From: an uncultured Bacteroidia bacterium
Lineage (GTDB): Bacteria; Bacteroidota; Bacteroidia; Bacteroidales; UBA932
Reading direction: 5' to 3'
Assembly: GCA_902766255.1 (NCBI GenBank)
Contig: CACXCS010000077.1
Span: 1-44,218, forward strand
Length of the DNA stretch: 44,218 bases
Below, piece by piece: positions 16,732-24,383 of this stretch (positions are counted from its first letter, which is position 1; the number at the start of each line of letters is the position of its first letter). Under the pieces are notes generated by a model, which searched no databases, was not told the origin of the DNA, and saw nothing but the letters and a program-made list of their open reading frames with translations. The position numbers were made by a program, and so were the translations under genes.

Positions 16732-18371
16732 GTCTTTACCTTAAGGTCTGTAACGTCCAGCCGCCCTCCGTCGTTAAGTGCTCCGCCACGATTGCAGAAG
16801 AATCCCCATTTGGCTCCGATCCATCTGCCGGGTGCCGCTGTAAATGGCTGTCCGGCAGCTTTGTAGCATTTCCCGTCCAGACTGTAGCTGAACCGGCAGA
16901 CGGCACTTGGGACGTTTCCCTTGACGGCTTTGGCCGCTACGTCCAGTTTTACCCACACAGTAACTTCCCTGGAGTCAGGATACTTCACTGGCGGTACCGA
17001 CTCCGATGCGAGGGGGAAGTCTTGCGCTTCTGTCTTCCATTCCAGAGAAGCCAGTGGCAAGCACTGCTCCGGAGTGCCTTTGTGTGCATCTGTGCAGATG
17101 ATATGCTCCAGGAGGGCACCGCTTTCGGTGTATGAAAGCTTCAGTCCGGAATAATCCTGGCCCATAACTACGAAACCGGCGGTTTCGGAGGTGCGGGGGT
17201 TGGGGCGGAAGGTCAATTTTGCCGTTATGGTAAAACGCTCGGCCGGGAACTTCTGCTGCAGAAGATTGGGGCAGTCCCACAGATTCTTGCTTTCCTGGCC
17301 TTGCGGCACGCTGAAGAGCCTGACGCCTCCGCCCGCGAGGCCGTAGTGCCAGTAGGGAAGAGGGATAGATGGATACTGCCAGCCGAGCGGCAGTCCATAA
17401 GGCCCCGGCTCATGCGCACCGTCATCCCGGTCATACACTATGGATGGTGGTGCATGTCTGCTTACCGGACGTCCGAACCCCTTGCCGGTATCATCGCCGA
17501 GAATTGGCCAACCGTCTGGAGTCCAGCTCATTGGCTGAAGATGGACAATGCGCCCGTATGCACCTTTGTCCTGGAAATGCAGGAACCAGTCGCTCCCGCC
17601 GGGAGTCTGCACCCAGGCGCCCTGGTGCGGGCCGTTGACTCCCGATCCGGCCTCTGCCAGCACGATTCTTTCTTCCCAGGGGCCACGGGGGGTATCGCTC
17701 CTTAGTACGGTCTGCCAGCCTGTGGCAACTCCGCCAGCAGGGGCGAAGATGTAGTACTTCCCGCCATGCTTGTAGAACTTGGTGCCTTCAATAGTGGGCT
17801 GGGTGTCGTGCCCGTCGTAGACTATCCTTGAAGGCTCCAGCAGACGGGTGCCGTCCGGGGCCATGGGGGCGACGAGTATGACGCTTTTGAGCCCGGCCCT
17901 GGAACCGGCAAGAGCGTGGGAAAGCCAGGCTTTTCCGTCATCGTCCCATAATGGACAAGGGTCTATGAATCCTTTGCCTCTCACCAGCCAGACCGGCTCC
18001 TCCCATTTGCTTTCTGGGTCCTTGGTACGGATCATGAAGATCCCCCGGTCGGGATCTCCGACAAAAATGTAGAACCATCCGTCATGAAAGCGGATAGCCG
18101 GTGCCCACACGCCCTCGCCTGGCTTGAGTGGCTGATCGTAACTGGTTAGCGCATAGTTGTATAGCGTCCAATGAACCAGGTCGCGTGAATGCAGTATGGG
18201 CAGCCCTGGAAAGCAGTTGAACGACGATGCCGTCATCCAATAATCCTCCCCGACCCTGCACACGTCCGGATCGCTGTAGTCCATGTGCAGTATCGGGTTG
18301 GTGTAGTACTGCTGTGCCTGGCCGGCTATGGTGGCTGCCAGCAGAACAGCTATCGCACAGAAGCGTTTCAT
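16725..18371 (-). CDS. GH43 glycosidase (xylosidase/arabinofuranosidase type)
   Basis: Secreted glycoside hydrolase of 548 residues with a signal peptide ending AGQA (residue 19). The five-bladed propeller starts YTNPILHMDYSDPDVCRVG, whose Asp is the candidate general base. FIDPCPLWDDDG provides the pKa-modulating Asp and TIEGTKFYKHGG the general acid Glu. A C-terminal beta-sandwich (about 335-548), as in GH43 enzymes with the beta-xylosidase C-terminal domain, includes WDCPNLLQQKFPAERFTI and ETAGFVVMGQDYSGLKLSY. Specificity between beta-xylose and alpha-arabinose cannot be read here; pectic arabinan side chains would fit the neighbourhood. It is outside the main operon, convergent with the regulator, and 39 bases after pncA with no visible promoter box of its own in that gap. 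Confidence 0.9.
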   Translation of the reverse strand: MKRFCAIAVLLAATIAGQAQQYYTNPILHMDYSDPDVCRVGEDYWMTASSFNCFPGLPILHSRDLVHWTLYNYALTSYDQPLKPGEGVWAPAIRFHDGWFYIFVGDPDRGIFMIRTKDPESKWEEPVWLVRGKGFIDPCPLWDDDGKAWLSHALAGSRAGLKSVILVAPMAPDGTRLLEPSRIVYDGHDTQPTIEGTKFYKHGGKYYIFAPAGGVATGWQTVLRSDTPRGPWEERIVLAEAGSGVNGPHQGAWVQTPGGSDWFLHFQDKGAYGRIVHLQPMSWTPDGWPILGDDTGKGFGRPVSRHAPPSIVYDRDDGAHEPGPYGLPLGWQYPSIPLPYWHYGLAGGGVRLFSVPQGQESKNLWDCPNLLQQKFPAERFTITAKLTFRPNPRTSETAGFVVMGQDYSGLKLSYTESGALLEHIICTDAHKGTPEQCLPLASLEWKTEAQDFPLASESVPPVKYPDSREVTVWVKLDVAAKAVKGNVPSAVCRFSYSLDGKCYKAAGQPFTAAPGRWIGAKWGFFCNRGGALNDGGRLDVTDLKVKTQ

Positions 18372-18410
18372 CTTTTAAGGCGTTTCTCGTCTTAGCGATG
18401 AAGATGTTTT

Positions 18411-18956
18411 TTACCAGGCAATGATGCCGTTTTCGGCCATGAAGGCGACGACGGTGTCGTGGCTGTCGAATTTGGCGGTCCCGCCGAGGAACACTTTGAC
18501 AGTGAATCCTATCTGTTTGCTTATGGCATAAAGATTCTTGAGGGTTTCAAGTACGCAGTATTCAGCTGCGATACCGCAGACCACCACCTCGTCGCCGGGC
18601 TCGAACAGGTCCTGGTTTTCAGGATCGAAGCCGACGAACGCGCCGTACTCTTCGCGCTCGGGAAGGCGCCCTTTGAGAATAAAACGCATGCGGCTCTCGT
18701 CAAGACCTTCCAGCACTTCGTCGGGCAGGGAAGCGCCGGCGGTGTGATGCACACAGTGCACGGGCCAAGGACCGCCCTGCTCCTTGAACGAGCAATGTCC
18801 TACAGGATGCCAGTCCAGAGTAAAATACACTAAATCAAAATCTTTCTTGACCCGGTTGATTTCGGGAATAACCAGATATGCACCGGGCACGGTAAGAGTG
18901 CCGTCAATAAAGTCTTTCTGCAGATCTACTGCAAGTAATATTTTTCTTCCTGCCAT
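18411..18956 (-). CDS. pncA: Nicotinamidase (isochorismatase-like hydrolase)
   Basis: Hydrolyses nicotinamide to nicotinate for NAD salvage in the cytoplasm. With ATG at 18956 it is 181 residues, near the usual size. The isochorismatase-like catalytic triad is visible as Asp in LLAVDLQKDFIDG, Lys in FILKGRL and Cys in GIAAEYCV. The metal site appears as DWHPVGHCSF. An in-frame ATG at 18974 is less likely because the -7 box at 18984-18977 would put the transcription start at or downstream of it. It is divergent from the ccsA-like gene. The GH43 gene lies 39 bases downstream on the same strand and may be read through. Confidence 0.9.
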   Translation of the reverse strand: MAGRKILLAVDLQKDFIDGTLTVPGAYLVIPEINRVKKDFDLVYFTLDWHPVGHCSFKEQGGPWPVHCVHHTAGASLPDEVLEGLDESRMRFILKGRLPEREEYGAFVGFDPENQDLFEPGDEVVVCGIAAEYCVLETLKNLYAISKQIGFTVKVFLGGTAKFDSHDTVVAFMAENGIIAW

Positions 18957-18976
18957 AGCTGTAATGATTAGCACCG

Positions 18977-18984
18977 CAAATATA
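18977..18984 (-). promoter_or_regulatory. Promoter -7 box of pncA
   Basis: TATATTTG on the minus strand (TAnnTTTG) about 20 bases before the ATG at 18956. It helps decide the pncA start, because the alternative ATG at 18974 would fall at about the transcription start. Confidence 0.6.
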
Positions 18985-19008
18985 TGAAAAAATCATAATA
19001 ATTTGGGA

Positions 19009-19040
19009 TTGCCGTTTTTTTTGCGGAAGGTGTATTTTTG
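19009..19040 (+). promoter_or_regulatory. Promoter of the ccsA-like gene
   Basis: TTG (19009-19011), a 21-base spacer and TATTTTTG (19033-19040) fit the Bacteroidota promoter pattern. The ATG at 19062 follows 21 bases later. Confidence 0.5.
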
Positions 19041-19061
19041 TGCCCGGATTTGAACGAAAAG

Positions 19062-19661
19062 ATGAGCAAGCACTTGATTATTTTTGTTAATTCTGGCCGT
19101 CTCTGCGCCCGTTTTTGCACAGACTGTTCCAGATCGGGAATCTTCCCGGGGGCTGACCAGCCTCTGGGCTTTCTGGTAGCGGGCTTTACCATGCTGCTTG
19201 CATACAAAGCCGGGTGCAGGATAACGCCTCTCATGCCGGTGCTCCAGTCGCCGCTTCTGTCCATTCACGTGCTGAGCATGATGCTCTCATACACGCTGTT
19301 CGGCCTTGTGGCGTTCAACGGCGTCATGGGCCTTTCCGTACGCTCGCAGGAGGCGGGTCTTCGCCTTCAGGACCTCAGCCTCGTGCTGCTTTATCCTGCG
19401 GTGTTCCTGCTTACGTTCGGTACGTTTCTCGGAGCCGTATGGGCCAATATCTCTTGGGGCAGTTACTGGGCGTGGGACCCCAAGGAAACCTGGGCCCTGG
19501 TAACAATGCTTGTGTATTCATTCACCCTGCACGGCGATGTCCTCACAGTGTTTTCAAAACCGCGGTTTTTCCACTGGTATACAATAATTGCTTTCCTTAG
19601 TGTGTTGATAACTTATTTCGGTGTAAATCTTCTGCTTGGCGGAATGCATTCCTACGCTTGA
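19062..19661 (+). pseudogene. ccsA: CcsA-like cytochrome c assembly protein, probably internally deleted/frameshifted
   Basis: The open frame encodes 199 residues. From about residue 43 (GFTMLLAYKAG) it matches the C-terminal half of CcsA (haem transfer to apocytochrome c): SPLLSIHVLSMMLSYTLFG, the WWD haem motif WGSYWAWDPKETWALV, and the terminal GMHSYA with its conserved His. About five membrane segments remain. The first about 40 residues are Cys/Arg-rich and unlike any CcsA. In the +1 frame, bases 19084-19176 encode a convincing signal peptide, LILAVSAPVFAQ, followed by TVPDRESSRG, before a stop at 19177. Dropping one T from the T-run at 19081-19085 would join the ATG to that signal peptide. 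So the N-terminus looks like a secreted ccsBA/ResB-CcsA-type start that lost its middle and frame. Sequencing error remains possible. A terminator forms around the stop codon. Confidence 0.6.
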
Positions 19662-19678
19662 CGGCGTAGGTTTTTTTT
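19651..19678 (+). terminator. Intrinsic terminator spanning the ccsA-like stop codon
   Basis: CCTACGC (19651-19657) pairs perfectly with GCGTAGG (19664-19670) around a 6-base loop that contains the TGA stop (19659-19661). Eight T residues follow (19671-19678). This is a textbook rho-independent terminator for the rightward gene. Confidence 0.85.
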
Positions 19679-19687
19679 GTATATTTG
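19658..19687 (+). promoter_or_regulatory. Promoter of the ABC exporter operon, nested in the terminator
   Basis: TTG (19658-19660), a 19-base spacer and TATATTTG (19680-19687) match the Bacteroidota promoter. The -33 element lies in the loop of the preceding terminator and the spacer holds its T-tract, so the two signals are physically overlapped. Confidence 0.55.
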
Positions 19688-19693
19688 CCACTT

Positions 19694-21430
19694 GTGTGGA
19701 AGACTATATTATCACAGGTTAAGCAGTTCCGCTTGTCTGCAATAATGGCGCCGGTGTGGACGGCCCTGGAGGTTCTGATGGGTGTCCTGATACCGTATGT
19801 AACGGCGTCGCTCATCGACAAAGGCCTGATGGCCGGCAATATCGACGCAGTTTGGAAATACGGAACAATCATGGTGGCAATCGCGGCTGTGAGCCTGTTC
19901 TTCGGCATTATGTCCGGCCGCGAGTCGGCCAGAAGTTCAGCCGGTTTTGCGATGAATCTCCGCGAGGCGATGTACTCCAGGATCCAGACCTTCTCGTTTG
20001 CCGATATCGACACTTTCAGCACGGCAGGTCTGGTGACACGTATGACCACCGATGTGGCCAATATCCAGAACGCCTTCCAGATGCTGCTTCGTATCAGCGT
20101 CCGCGCACCTTTGAACGTGCTGGCCGGCATGTTCATGAGCTTTTTCATCAACCTGCGCCTGAGCCTGGTTTTCGTGACAGCCATGGTGTTCCTTGCCGTG
20201 GCGCTCTATTTCATAGTGTCCCGTTCGATGAAGGTTTTCGCCGAGTTGATGCGCAAGTACGATGACCTGAACAACGTAGTGCGCGAGGGAGTTGCCGGCA
20301 TCCGTGTTATCAAATCTTTTGTGCGAGAAAAGCACGAAAGCCTCAAGTTCAGAGCCGCCGTAGATGTAATCTACCGGCTGAACGTCACAGCTGAAACCAT
20401 CATCAACTTCAACCAGCCGGTCATGAACATAGTCACCTATGCATCCATGATAGCGCTGTCGTGGTTCGGCGCGCATTTCATTGTTGATGGCTCACTTACG
20501 ACCGGTCAGCTCACGTCCCTCTTTACCTATCAGATGCAGATCCTGAGTTCATTGATGATGCTATCGATGGTATTCGTCATGCTCACCCAGAGCGTGGCCA
20601 GCGGCAAGCGCATTGCAGAGGTACTGGAGCGCGAGCCTTCCATGCAGGAGACGTCCGACCCGCTCACGGAGGTACCGGACGGAAGCATCGAATTCAGCGA
20701 TGTCAGCTTCTCCTACGCCAGCGGTGGCAATCCCGCCCTTGCAGGAGTCAGTCTCAGTATACGCGCCGGCGAGCGTATCGGCCTGATAGGTGGTACGGGC
20801 AGCGGAAAATCAACTCTCGTCAACCTGATCAGCCGCCTGTACGACGTGAGCTCCGGCTCTGTAAAAGTGGGCGGCCATGACGTACGCGAGTACTCCTTCG
20901 ATGCCATACGCAGCGCCGTGGGAGTGGTGCTTCAAAAGAACACCCTGTTCAGCGGAACAGTGCTGGAAAACCTGCGCTGGGGTGACCCCGATGCCACCGA
21001 AGAGCAGTGCCTTGAAGCTTGTGACCTTGCAGCCGCCGACTTTGTACGGGATCTCCCGCAGGGGCTCCAAACCATTGTGGATCAGGATGGAACGAATCTC
21101 TCTGGCGGTCAGCGGCAGCGTCTGTGCATTGCCCGCGCGCTACTGAGGCATCCCAAGGTTCTGGTGCTTGACGATTCGACCAGCGCCGTAGATACGGCCA
21201 CCGACGCCCGCATCCGCCGTACCTTCTCCGAGCGCATCCCCGGTACCACGCTGCTCATCATATCGCAGCGCATACTCAGCATTATCGATGCCGACCGTAT
21301 CGTTGTGATGGATGACGGACGAATAAGCGGCGTCGGCACCCATCAGCAGCTGCTTGAAAGCAACAGCATCTACAAAGATATATACGACATGCAGACATCC
21401 GGAGGGGAGGCCGATTTCGACCAGCCATGA
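19694..21430 (+). CDS. ABC exporter half-transporter with degenerate ATP site (heterodimer subunit 1)
   Basis: Type IV (MsbA/LmrA-like) exporter: an N-terminal six-helix membrane domain (about 1-310) and a nucleotide-binding domain. Walker A is GGTGSGKST (366-374) and the signature is LSGGQRQRLC. Walker B is VLVLDDSTSAVD, with Asp where the catalytic Glu normally sits. The H-loop is ISQR, with Gln for His. These two changes are the hallmark of the degenerate half in heterodimeric exporters such as TM287/288 and TmrAB. The start is uncertain: the TTG at 19685 lies inside the -7 box, so I choose GTG at 19694, which keeps the expected first helix (WKTILSQVKQFRLSAIM). An ATG at 19745 would remove part of it. 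The stop overlaps the next gene by 4 bases. Substrate unknown. Confidence 0.9.
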   Translation: MWKTILSQVKQFRLSAIMAPVWTALEVLMGVLIPYVTASLIDKGLMAGNIDAVWKYGTIMVAIAAVSLFFGIMSGRESARSSAGFAMNLREAMYSRIQTFSFADIDTFSTAGLVTRMTTDVANIQNAFQMLLRISVRAPLNVLAGMFMSFFINLRLSLVFVTAMVFLAVALYFIVSRSMKVFAELMRKYDDLNNVVREGVAGIRVIKSFVREKHESLKFRAAVDVIYRLNVTAETIINFNQPVMNIVTYASMIALSWFGAHFIVDGSLTTGQLTSLFTYQMQILSSLMMLSMVFVMLTQSVASGKRIAEVLEREPSMQETSDPLTEVPDGSIEFSDVSFSYASGGNPALAGVSLSIRAGERIGLIGGTGSGKSTLVNLISRLYDVSSGSVKVGGHDVREYSFDAIRSAVGVVLQKNTLFSGTVLENLRWGDPDATEEQCLEACDLAAADFVRDLPQGLQTIVDQDGTNLSGGQRQRLCIARALLRHPKVLVLDDSTSAVDTATDARIRRTFSERIPGTTLLIISQRILSIIDADRIVVMDDGRISGVGTHQQLLESNSIYKDIYDMQTSGGEADFDQP

Positions 21431-23214
21431 GACGCCTTCTGAAGCACATGTTCCGCGACTGGAAATGGACGCTGCTAACGGTGGCGATCCTGATTGTAGT
21501 GTCAACCCTCTGTACACTCGCCATGACGCTTTTCACCAGGACGCTCATCGACGGCTATATCCTTCCGCTCTCGCAGGAGGCTGTTCCTGACTTTTCCCCG
21601 CTGGGCGTAGCATTGCTTAAACTTGCGGCGGTGCTGCTGGTCGGAACTTTTGCCTCTTTCTTCTTCAACTTCTTGATGATCAAGGTGGAGCAGGGGATAA
21701 TCCGCAATCTCCGCGTATCTTCTTTCGAGCATCTGATGAGCCTGCCTCTGCGCTATTTTGACTCGCATCCCCACGGCGGCATCATGTCGGTGTTCACTAA
21801 CGACATGGATACTTTCCGGCAGATGGTAGGGCGTACTTTGCCCCACCTTTTCAGCGCTGTGATTACGCTGGTTTCAACCTTGGTGAGCATGCTGCTGCTA
21901 AGTATTCCGCTGACCTGCCTGTCGCTGCTTTGCGCCGCTGGTGCCATGGTAGTTGCCGTTACCATGTCCAAGTACTCCAGGCGATATTTCAAGGGCCGTC
22001 AGGAGAATATGGCCAAGGTGAATTCCTACATAGAAGAAATGGTATCGGGACAGAAAGTCGTCAAGGTTTTCAGTCACGAAAAACAGGCCAGTCAAGGCTT
22101 TGCCGGCATTAATGAAGATCTGTTCAAGAGTGTGTTCAAGGCCAATCGCGTGGCCAACACCGTAATGCCGATCAATGCGGGAATAGCCAACCTTGGCTAT
22201 GTGCTGATTGCTATTGCAGGCGCTTATATTTCACTGCATTACGGTGCAGGAGCGCTGACTGTCGGAACGCTGGTTTCCTTCCTGACCCTGCATAAGAACT
22301 TCTCCCGGCCCATAGCACAGATAAGTCAGGAGACCAACAATATAGCTATGGCTTCAGCCGGTGCGGACAGAGTATATGAACTTCAGGATGAAAAGCCTGA
22401 GCCTGATGCCGGAACCGTAACCCTCGTGCCTCCGTCAGGGAATTCGCCGGGCTGGTCATGGAAGGACGGCTCAAGGCTTGTACCGCAGGAGGGCCTTGTG
22501 AGCCTGAAGGATGTAGACTTTGGCTATATGCCTGAAAAACAAGTCCTTTACGACATTACCCTTACCGCCTATCCCGGACAAAAAATAGCCTTCGTAGGAG
22601 GTACGGGTGCGGGTAAGACTACGATCACCAATCTCATAAACCGTTTCTACGATATTTCGGACGGAGAGGTAAAAGTTGATGGGTTCAACGTGTCTGATAT
22701 CGAAAAACCGTCACTCCGCCGTTCGCTCGGAATAGTGCTTCAGGAGACGAATCTCTTCTCGGGAACCGTATTGGAAAACATACGTTTCGGCCGTCTGGAC
22801 GCTACCGACGAGGAGTGCAAAGCCGCCGCCAGACTGGTCTGTGCTGACAGCTTCATACGCCGTCTGCCTGAAGGCTATGACACGTTTATCGATGGAGACG
22901 GCGGTGCTCTCAGCGCCGGTGAACGCCAGCTGCTGAGCATTGCCCGTACGGCCGTTGCCAATCCGCCGGTGCTCATACTTGACGAGGCTACCTCGTCCAT
23001 CGATACCCGCACGGAAAAGCTTATCCAACAAAGCATTGCGAGGATAATGAAGGGACGTACCAGCTTCGTTATAGCCCACCGGCTGTCTACTGTGCGCGAC
23101 GCTGATTACATAATAGTGCTCGAAAAGGGCCGGATAATCGAGGCAGGAAAGCATTTCGAACTGCTGGAACGTAAGGGCAAATATTGGGAATTATATACCG
23201 GAGGAAAACTATGA
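21427..23214 (+). CDS. ABC exporter half-transporter with canonical catalytic site (heterodimer subunit 2)
   Basis: Second half-transporter, 595 residues, overlapping the first by ATGA. The membrane domain covers about 1-330 with the coupling-helix region SYIEEMVSGQKVVKVFSHE. The nucleotide-binding domain has Walker A GGTGAGKTT, Walker B LILDEATSSID with the catalytic Glu, and an intact H-loop IAHR. Its signature reads LSAGERQ instead of LSGGQ, and that signature would face the degenerate Walker B of subunit 1. The two chains therefore form one consensus and one degenerate ATP site. An unusual insert of about 35 residues, rich in Pro, Gly and Trp (around PPSGNSPGWSWKDGSRL), lies between the membrane and ATPase domains. 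The substrate could be lipid or drug-like; nothing in sequence decides. Confidence 0.93.
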   Translation: MRRLLKHMFRDWKWTLLTVAILIVVSTLCTLAMTLFTRTLIDGYILPLSQEAVPDFSPLGVALLKLAAVLLVGTFASFFFNFLMIKVEQGIIRNLRVSSFEHLMSLPLRYFDSHPHGGIMSVFTNDMDTFRQMVGRTLPHLFSAVITLVSTLVSMLLLSIPLTCLSLLCAAGAMVVAVTMSKYSRRYFKGRQENMAKVNSYIEEMVSGQKVVKVFSHEKQASQGFAGINEDLFKSVFKANRVANTVMPINAGIANLGYVLIAIAGAYISLHYGAGALTVGTLVSFLTLHKNFSRPIAQISQETNNIAMASAGADRVYELQDEKPEPDAGTVTLVPPSGNSPGWSWKDGSRLVPQEGLVSLKDVDFGYMPEKQVLYDITLTAYPGQKIAFVGGTGAGKTTITNLINRFYDISDGEVKVDGFNVSDIEKPSLRRSLGIVLQETNLFSGTVLENIRFGRLDATDEECKAAARLVCADSFIRRLPEGYDTFIDGDGGALSAGERQLLSIARTAVANPPVLILDEATSSIDTRTEKLIQQSIARIMKGRTSFVIAHRLSTVRDADYIIVLEKGRIIEAGKHFELLERKGKYWELYTGGKL

Positions 23215-23612
23215 CACAGGTTTACAAACACGAGGTTAAGTATTATGAATGTGACAGGATGGGTGTTACTCATCACTCCAATTATATCCGCTTCATGGAA
23301 GAGTCGCGCATTGACTGGATGGACCAGCTGGGCTACGGCTACGAGCGTATGGAAGCCGAGGGTATCGTTTCCCCGGTAGTCGCAATCAGCTGTAACTATA
23401 AGCGGACAACTACCTTCAAGGATGTGATTGAAATCGAGGTCAAAGTGGCTGAAATGACAGAACTTAAGCTGAGTTTCAGCTATACGATGCGAGTCGGCGG
23501 CGCAGTTGTGTGCACGGCCACGTCCACCCATTGCTTCCTGGAGGCCGGCCGCCCTGTACGCCTGTCGGAACGCTTCCCCGAGTTGTACGCAGCCATTGTT
23601 GGTGTGATGTAA
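23211..23612 (+). CDS. Acyl-CoA thioesterase, hotdog fold (YbgC/FadM type)
   Basis: 133-residue single hotdog-domain thioesterase of the 4-hydroxybenzoyl-CoA thioesterase/YbgC group. The signature YYECDRMGVTHHSNYIRFMEESRIDWM carries the catalytic Asp early in the protein, followed by the long central helix. The ATG at 23211 overlaps the exporter stop by 4 bases. An upstream start at 23184 would only add residues read from exporter sequence. Co-translation with the exporter is likely, but whether the thioesterase acts on an exporter-related lipid is unknown. It ends about 27 bases before the next promoter. Confidence 0.88.
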   Translation: MTQVYKHEVKYYECDRMGVTHHSNYIRFMEESRIDWMDQLGYGYERMEAEGIVSPVVAISCNYKRTTTFKDVIEIEVKVAEMTELKLSFSYTMRVGGAVVCTATSTHCFLEAGRPVRLSERFPELYAAIVGVM

Positions 23613-23615
23613 TTT

Positions 23616-23646
23616 TTTGCTGAATCGCTATTTTTGTCTATCTTTG
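23616..23646 (+). promoter_or_regulatory. Promoter of the queuosine-precursor operon
   Basis: TTTG (23616-23619), a 19-base spacer and TATCTTTG (23639-23646) match the Bacteroidota promoter very well. Transcription should start near 23652, leaving a leader of roughly 54 bases. Confidence 0.7.
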
Positions 23647-23674
23647 CGGCGAGATTCCGCACGGGGCGGGGTCA

Positions 23675-23703
23675 AGTGTAACAGGCACCACTATAAAAAC
23701 TGC
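23675..23703 (+). promoter_or_regulatory. Candidate small preQ1-type riboswitch (H-type pseudoknot)
   Basis: AGTG (23675-23678) can pair with CACT (23689-23692). Its loop contains CAG (23682-23684), which can pair with CTG (23700-23702) after an A-rich linker ATAAAAA (23693-23699). This stem, loop, A-rich tail and pseudoknot order is that of preQ1-I aptamers. The pseudoknot ends three bases before the transporter ATG, where it could mask translation initiation. The downstream transporter and QueF are queuosine-pathway genes. The stem is only 4 pairs, one short of typical, and I cannot confirm the covariance pattern. Confidence 0.35.
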
Positions 23704-23705
23704 AA

Positions 23706-24383
23706 ATGAAAGACAAGTTTTCCACAACATTTTTGTTGATGGCAGTACTGTTTACGGTCTGCCTCATTTCATCGAACCTCTTTGCTACCAAGGTTATGTG
23801 TCTCTGGGGAATAAACCTTCCCGGAGCCGTTGTCATTTTCCCGCTGTCATACATTTTAAACGATTGTATATCAGAAGTATGGGGTTATCGAAAGGCACGT
23901 CTGGTCATATGGACGGCATTCGCCATGAACATCCTGGTCGTATTGCTGGGGCAGTTGCTGGTGTGGATGCCCGCGGCTTCTTTCTGGGACGGAGCTGCAC
24001 ACTTTGACTACATGTTCAACATGGCACCCCGGGTAGTAGGAGCATCGCTGTTGGCCTTCCTCGCCGGATCGCATCTTAATTCGTTGGTGATAAGCAAAAT
24101 GAAGGTGAACGACGGTGGCCGGCGCTTCGGCCTTCGGGCCATACTCTCCTCGCTTGCCGGGGAAGTGGTCGACTCGCTTATCTTCATGCCTATAGCATTC
24201 TGGGGAGCGCCTATTGGCACCCTGGCCATGATGATGCTGGCACAGGTGAGTTTCAAGGTGATTTATGAGATTATCATACTGCCTGTCACAGCCGCCGTGG
24301 TGCGCAAGGTAAAGGCAACGGAGGGGGTTGATACATACGATACCAACATTTCTTATAATCCGTTCAAAATCAAAGATATATAA
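23706..24383 (+). CDS. yhhQ: Queuosine precursor transporter (YhhQ family)
   Basis: Integral membrane protein (225 aa) of the YhhQ/queuosine-precursor-transporter family, importing preQ0, preQ1 or a related base. About six hydrophobic segments are visible. Family signatures are [37 protein letters not shown] (the strongly conserved acidic/Asn core), [13 protein letters not shown] and [18 protein letters not shown]. The stop overlaps the QueF ATG by one base (TAATG), so the pair is translated together. Because QueF reduces preQ0 to preQ1, the imported compound may be preQ0. Regulation is probably through the leader. Confidence 0.92.
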   Translation: MKDKFSTTFLLMAVLFTVCLISSNLFATKVMCLWGINLPGAVVIFPLSYILNDCISEVWGYRKARLVIWTAFAMNILVVLLGQLLVWMPAASFWDGAAHFDYMFNMAPRVVGASLLAFLAGSHLNSLVISKMKVNDGGRRFGLRAILSSLAGEVVDSLIFMPIAFWGAPIGTLAMMMLAQVSFKVIYEIIILPVTAAVVRKVKATEGVDTYDTNISYNPFKIKDI

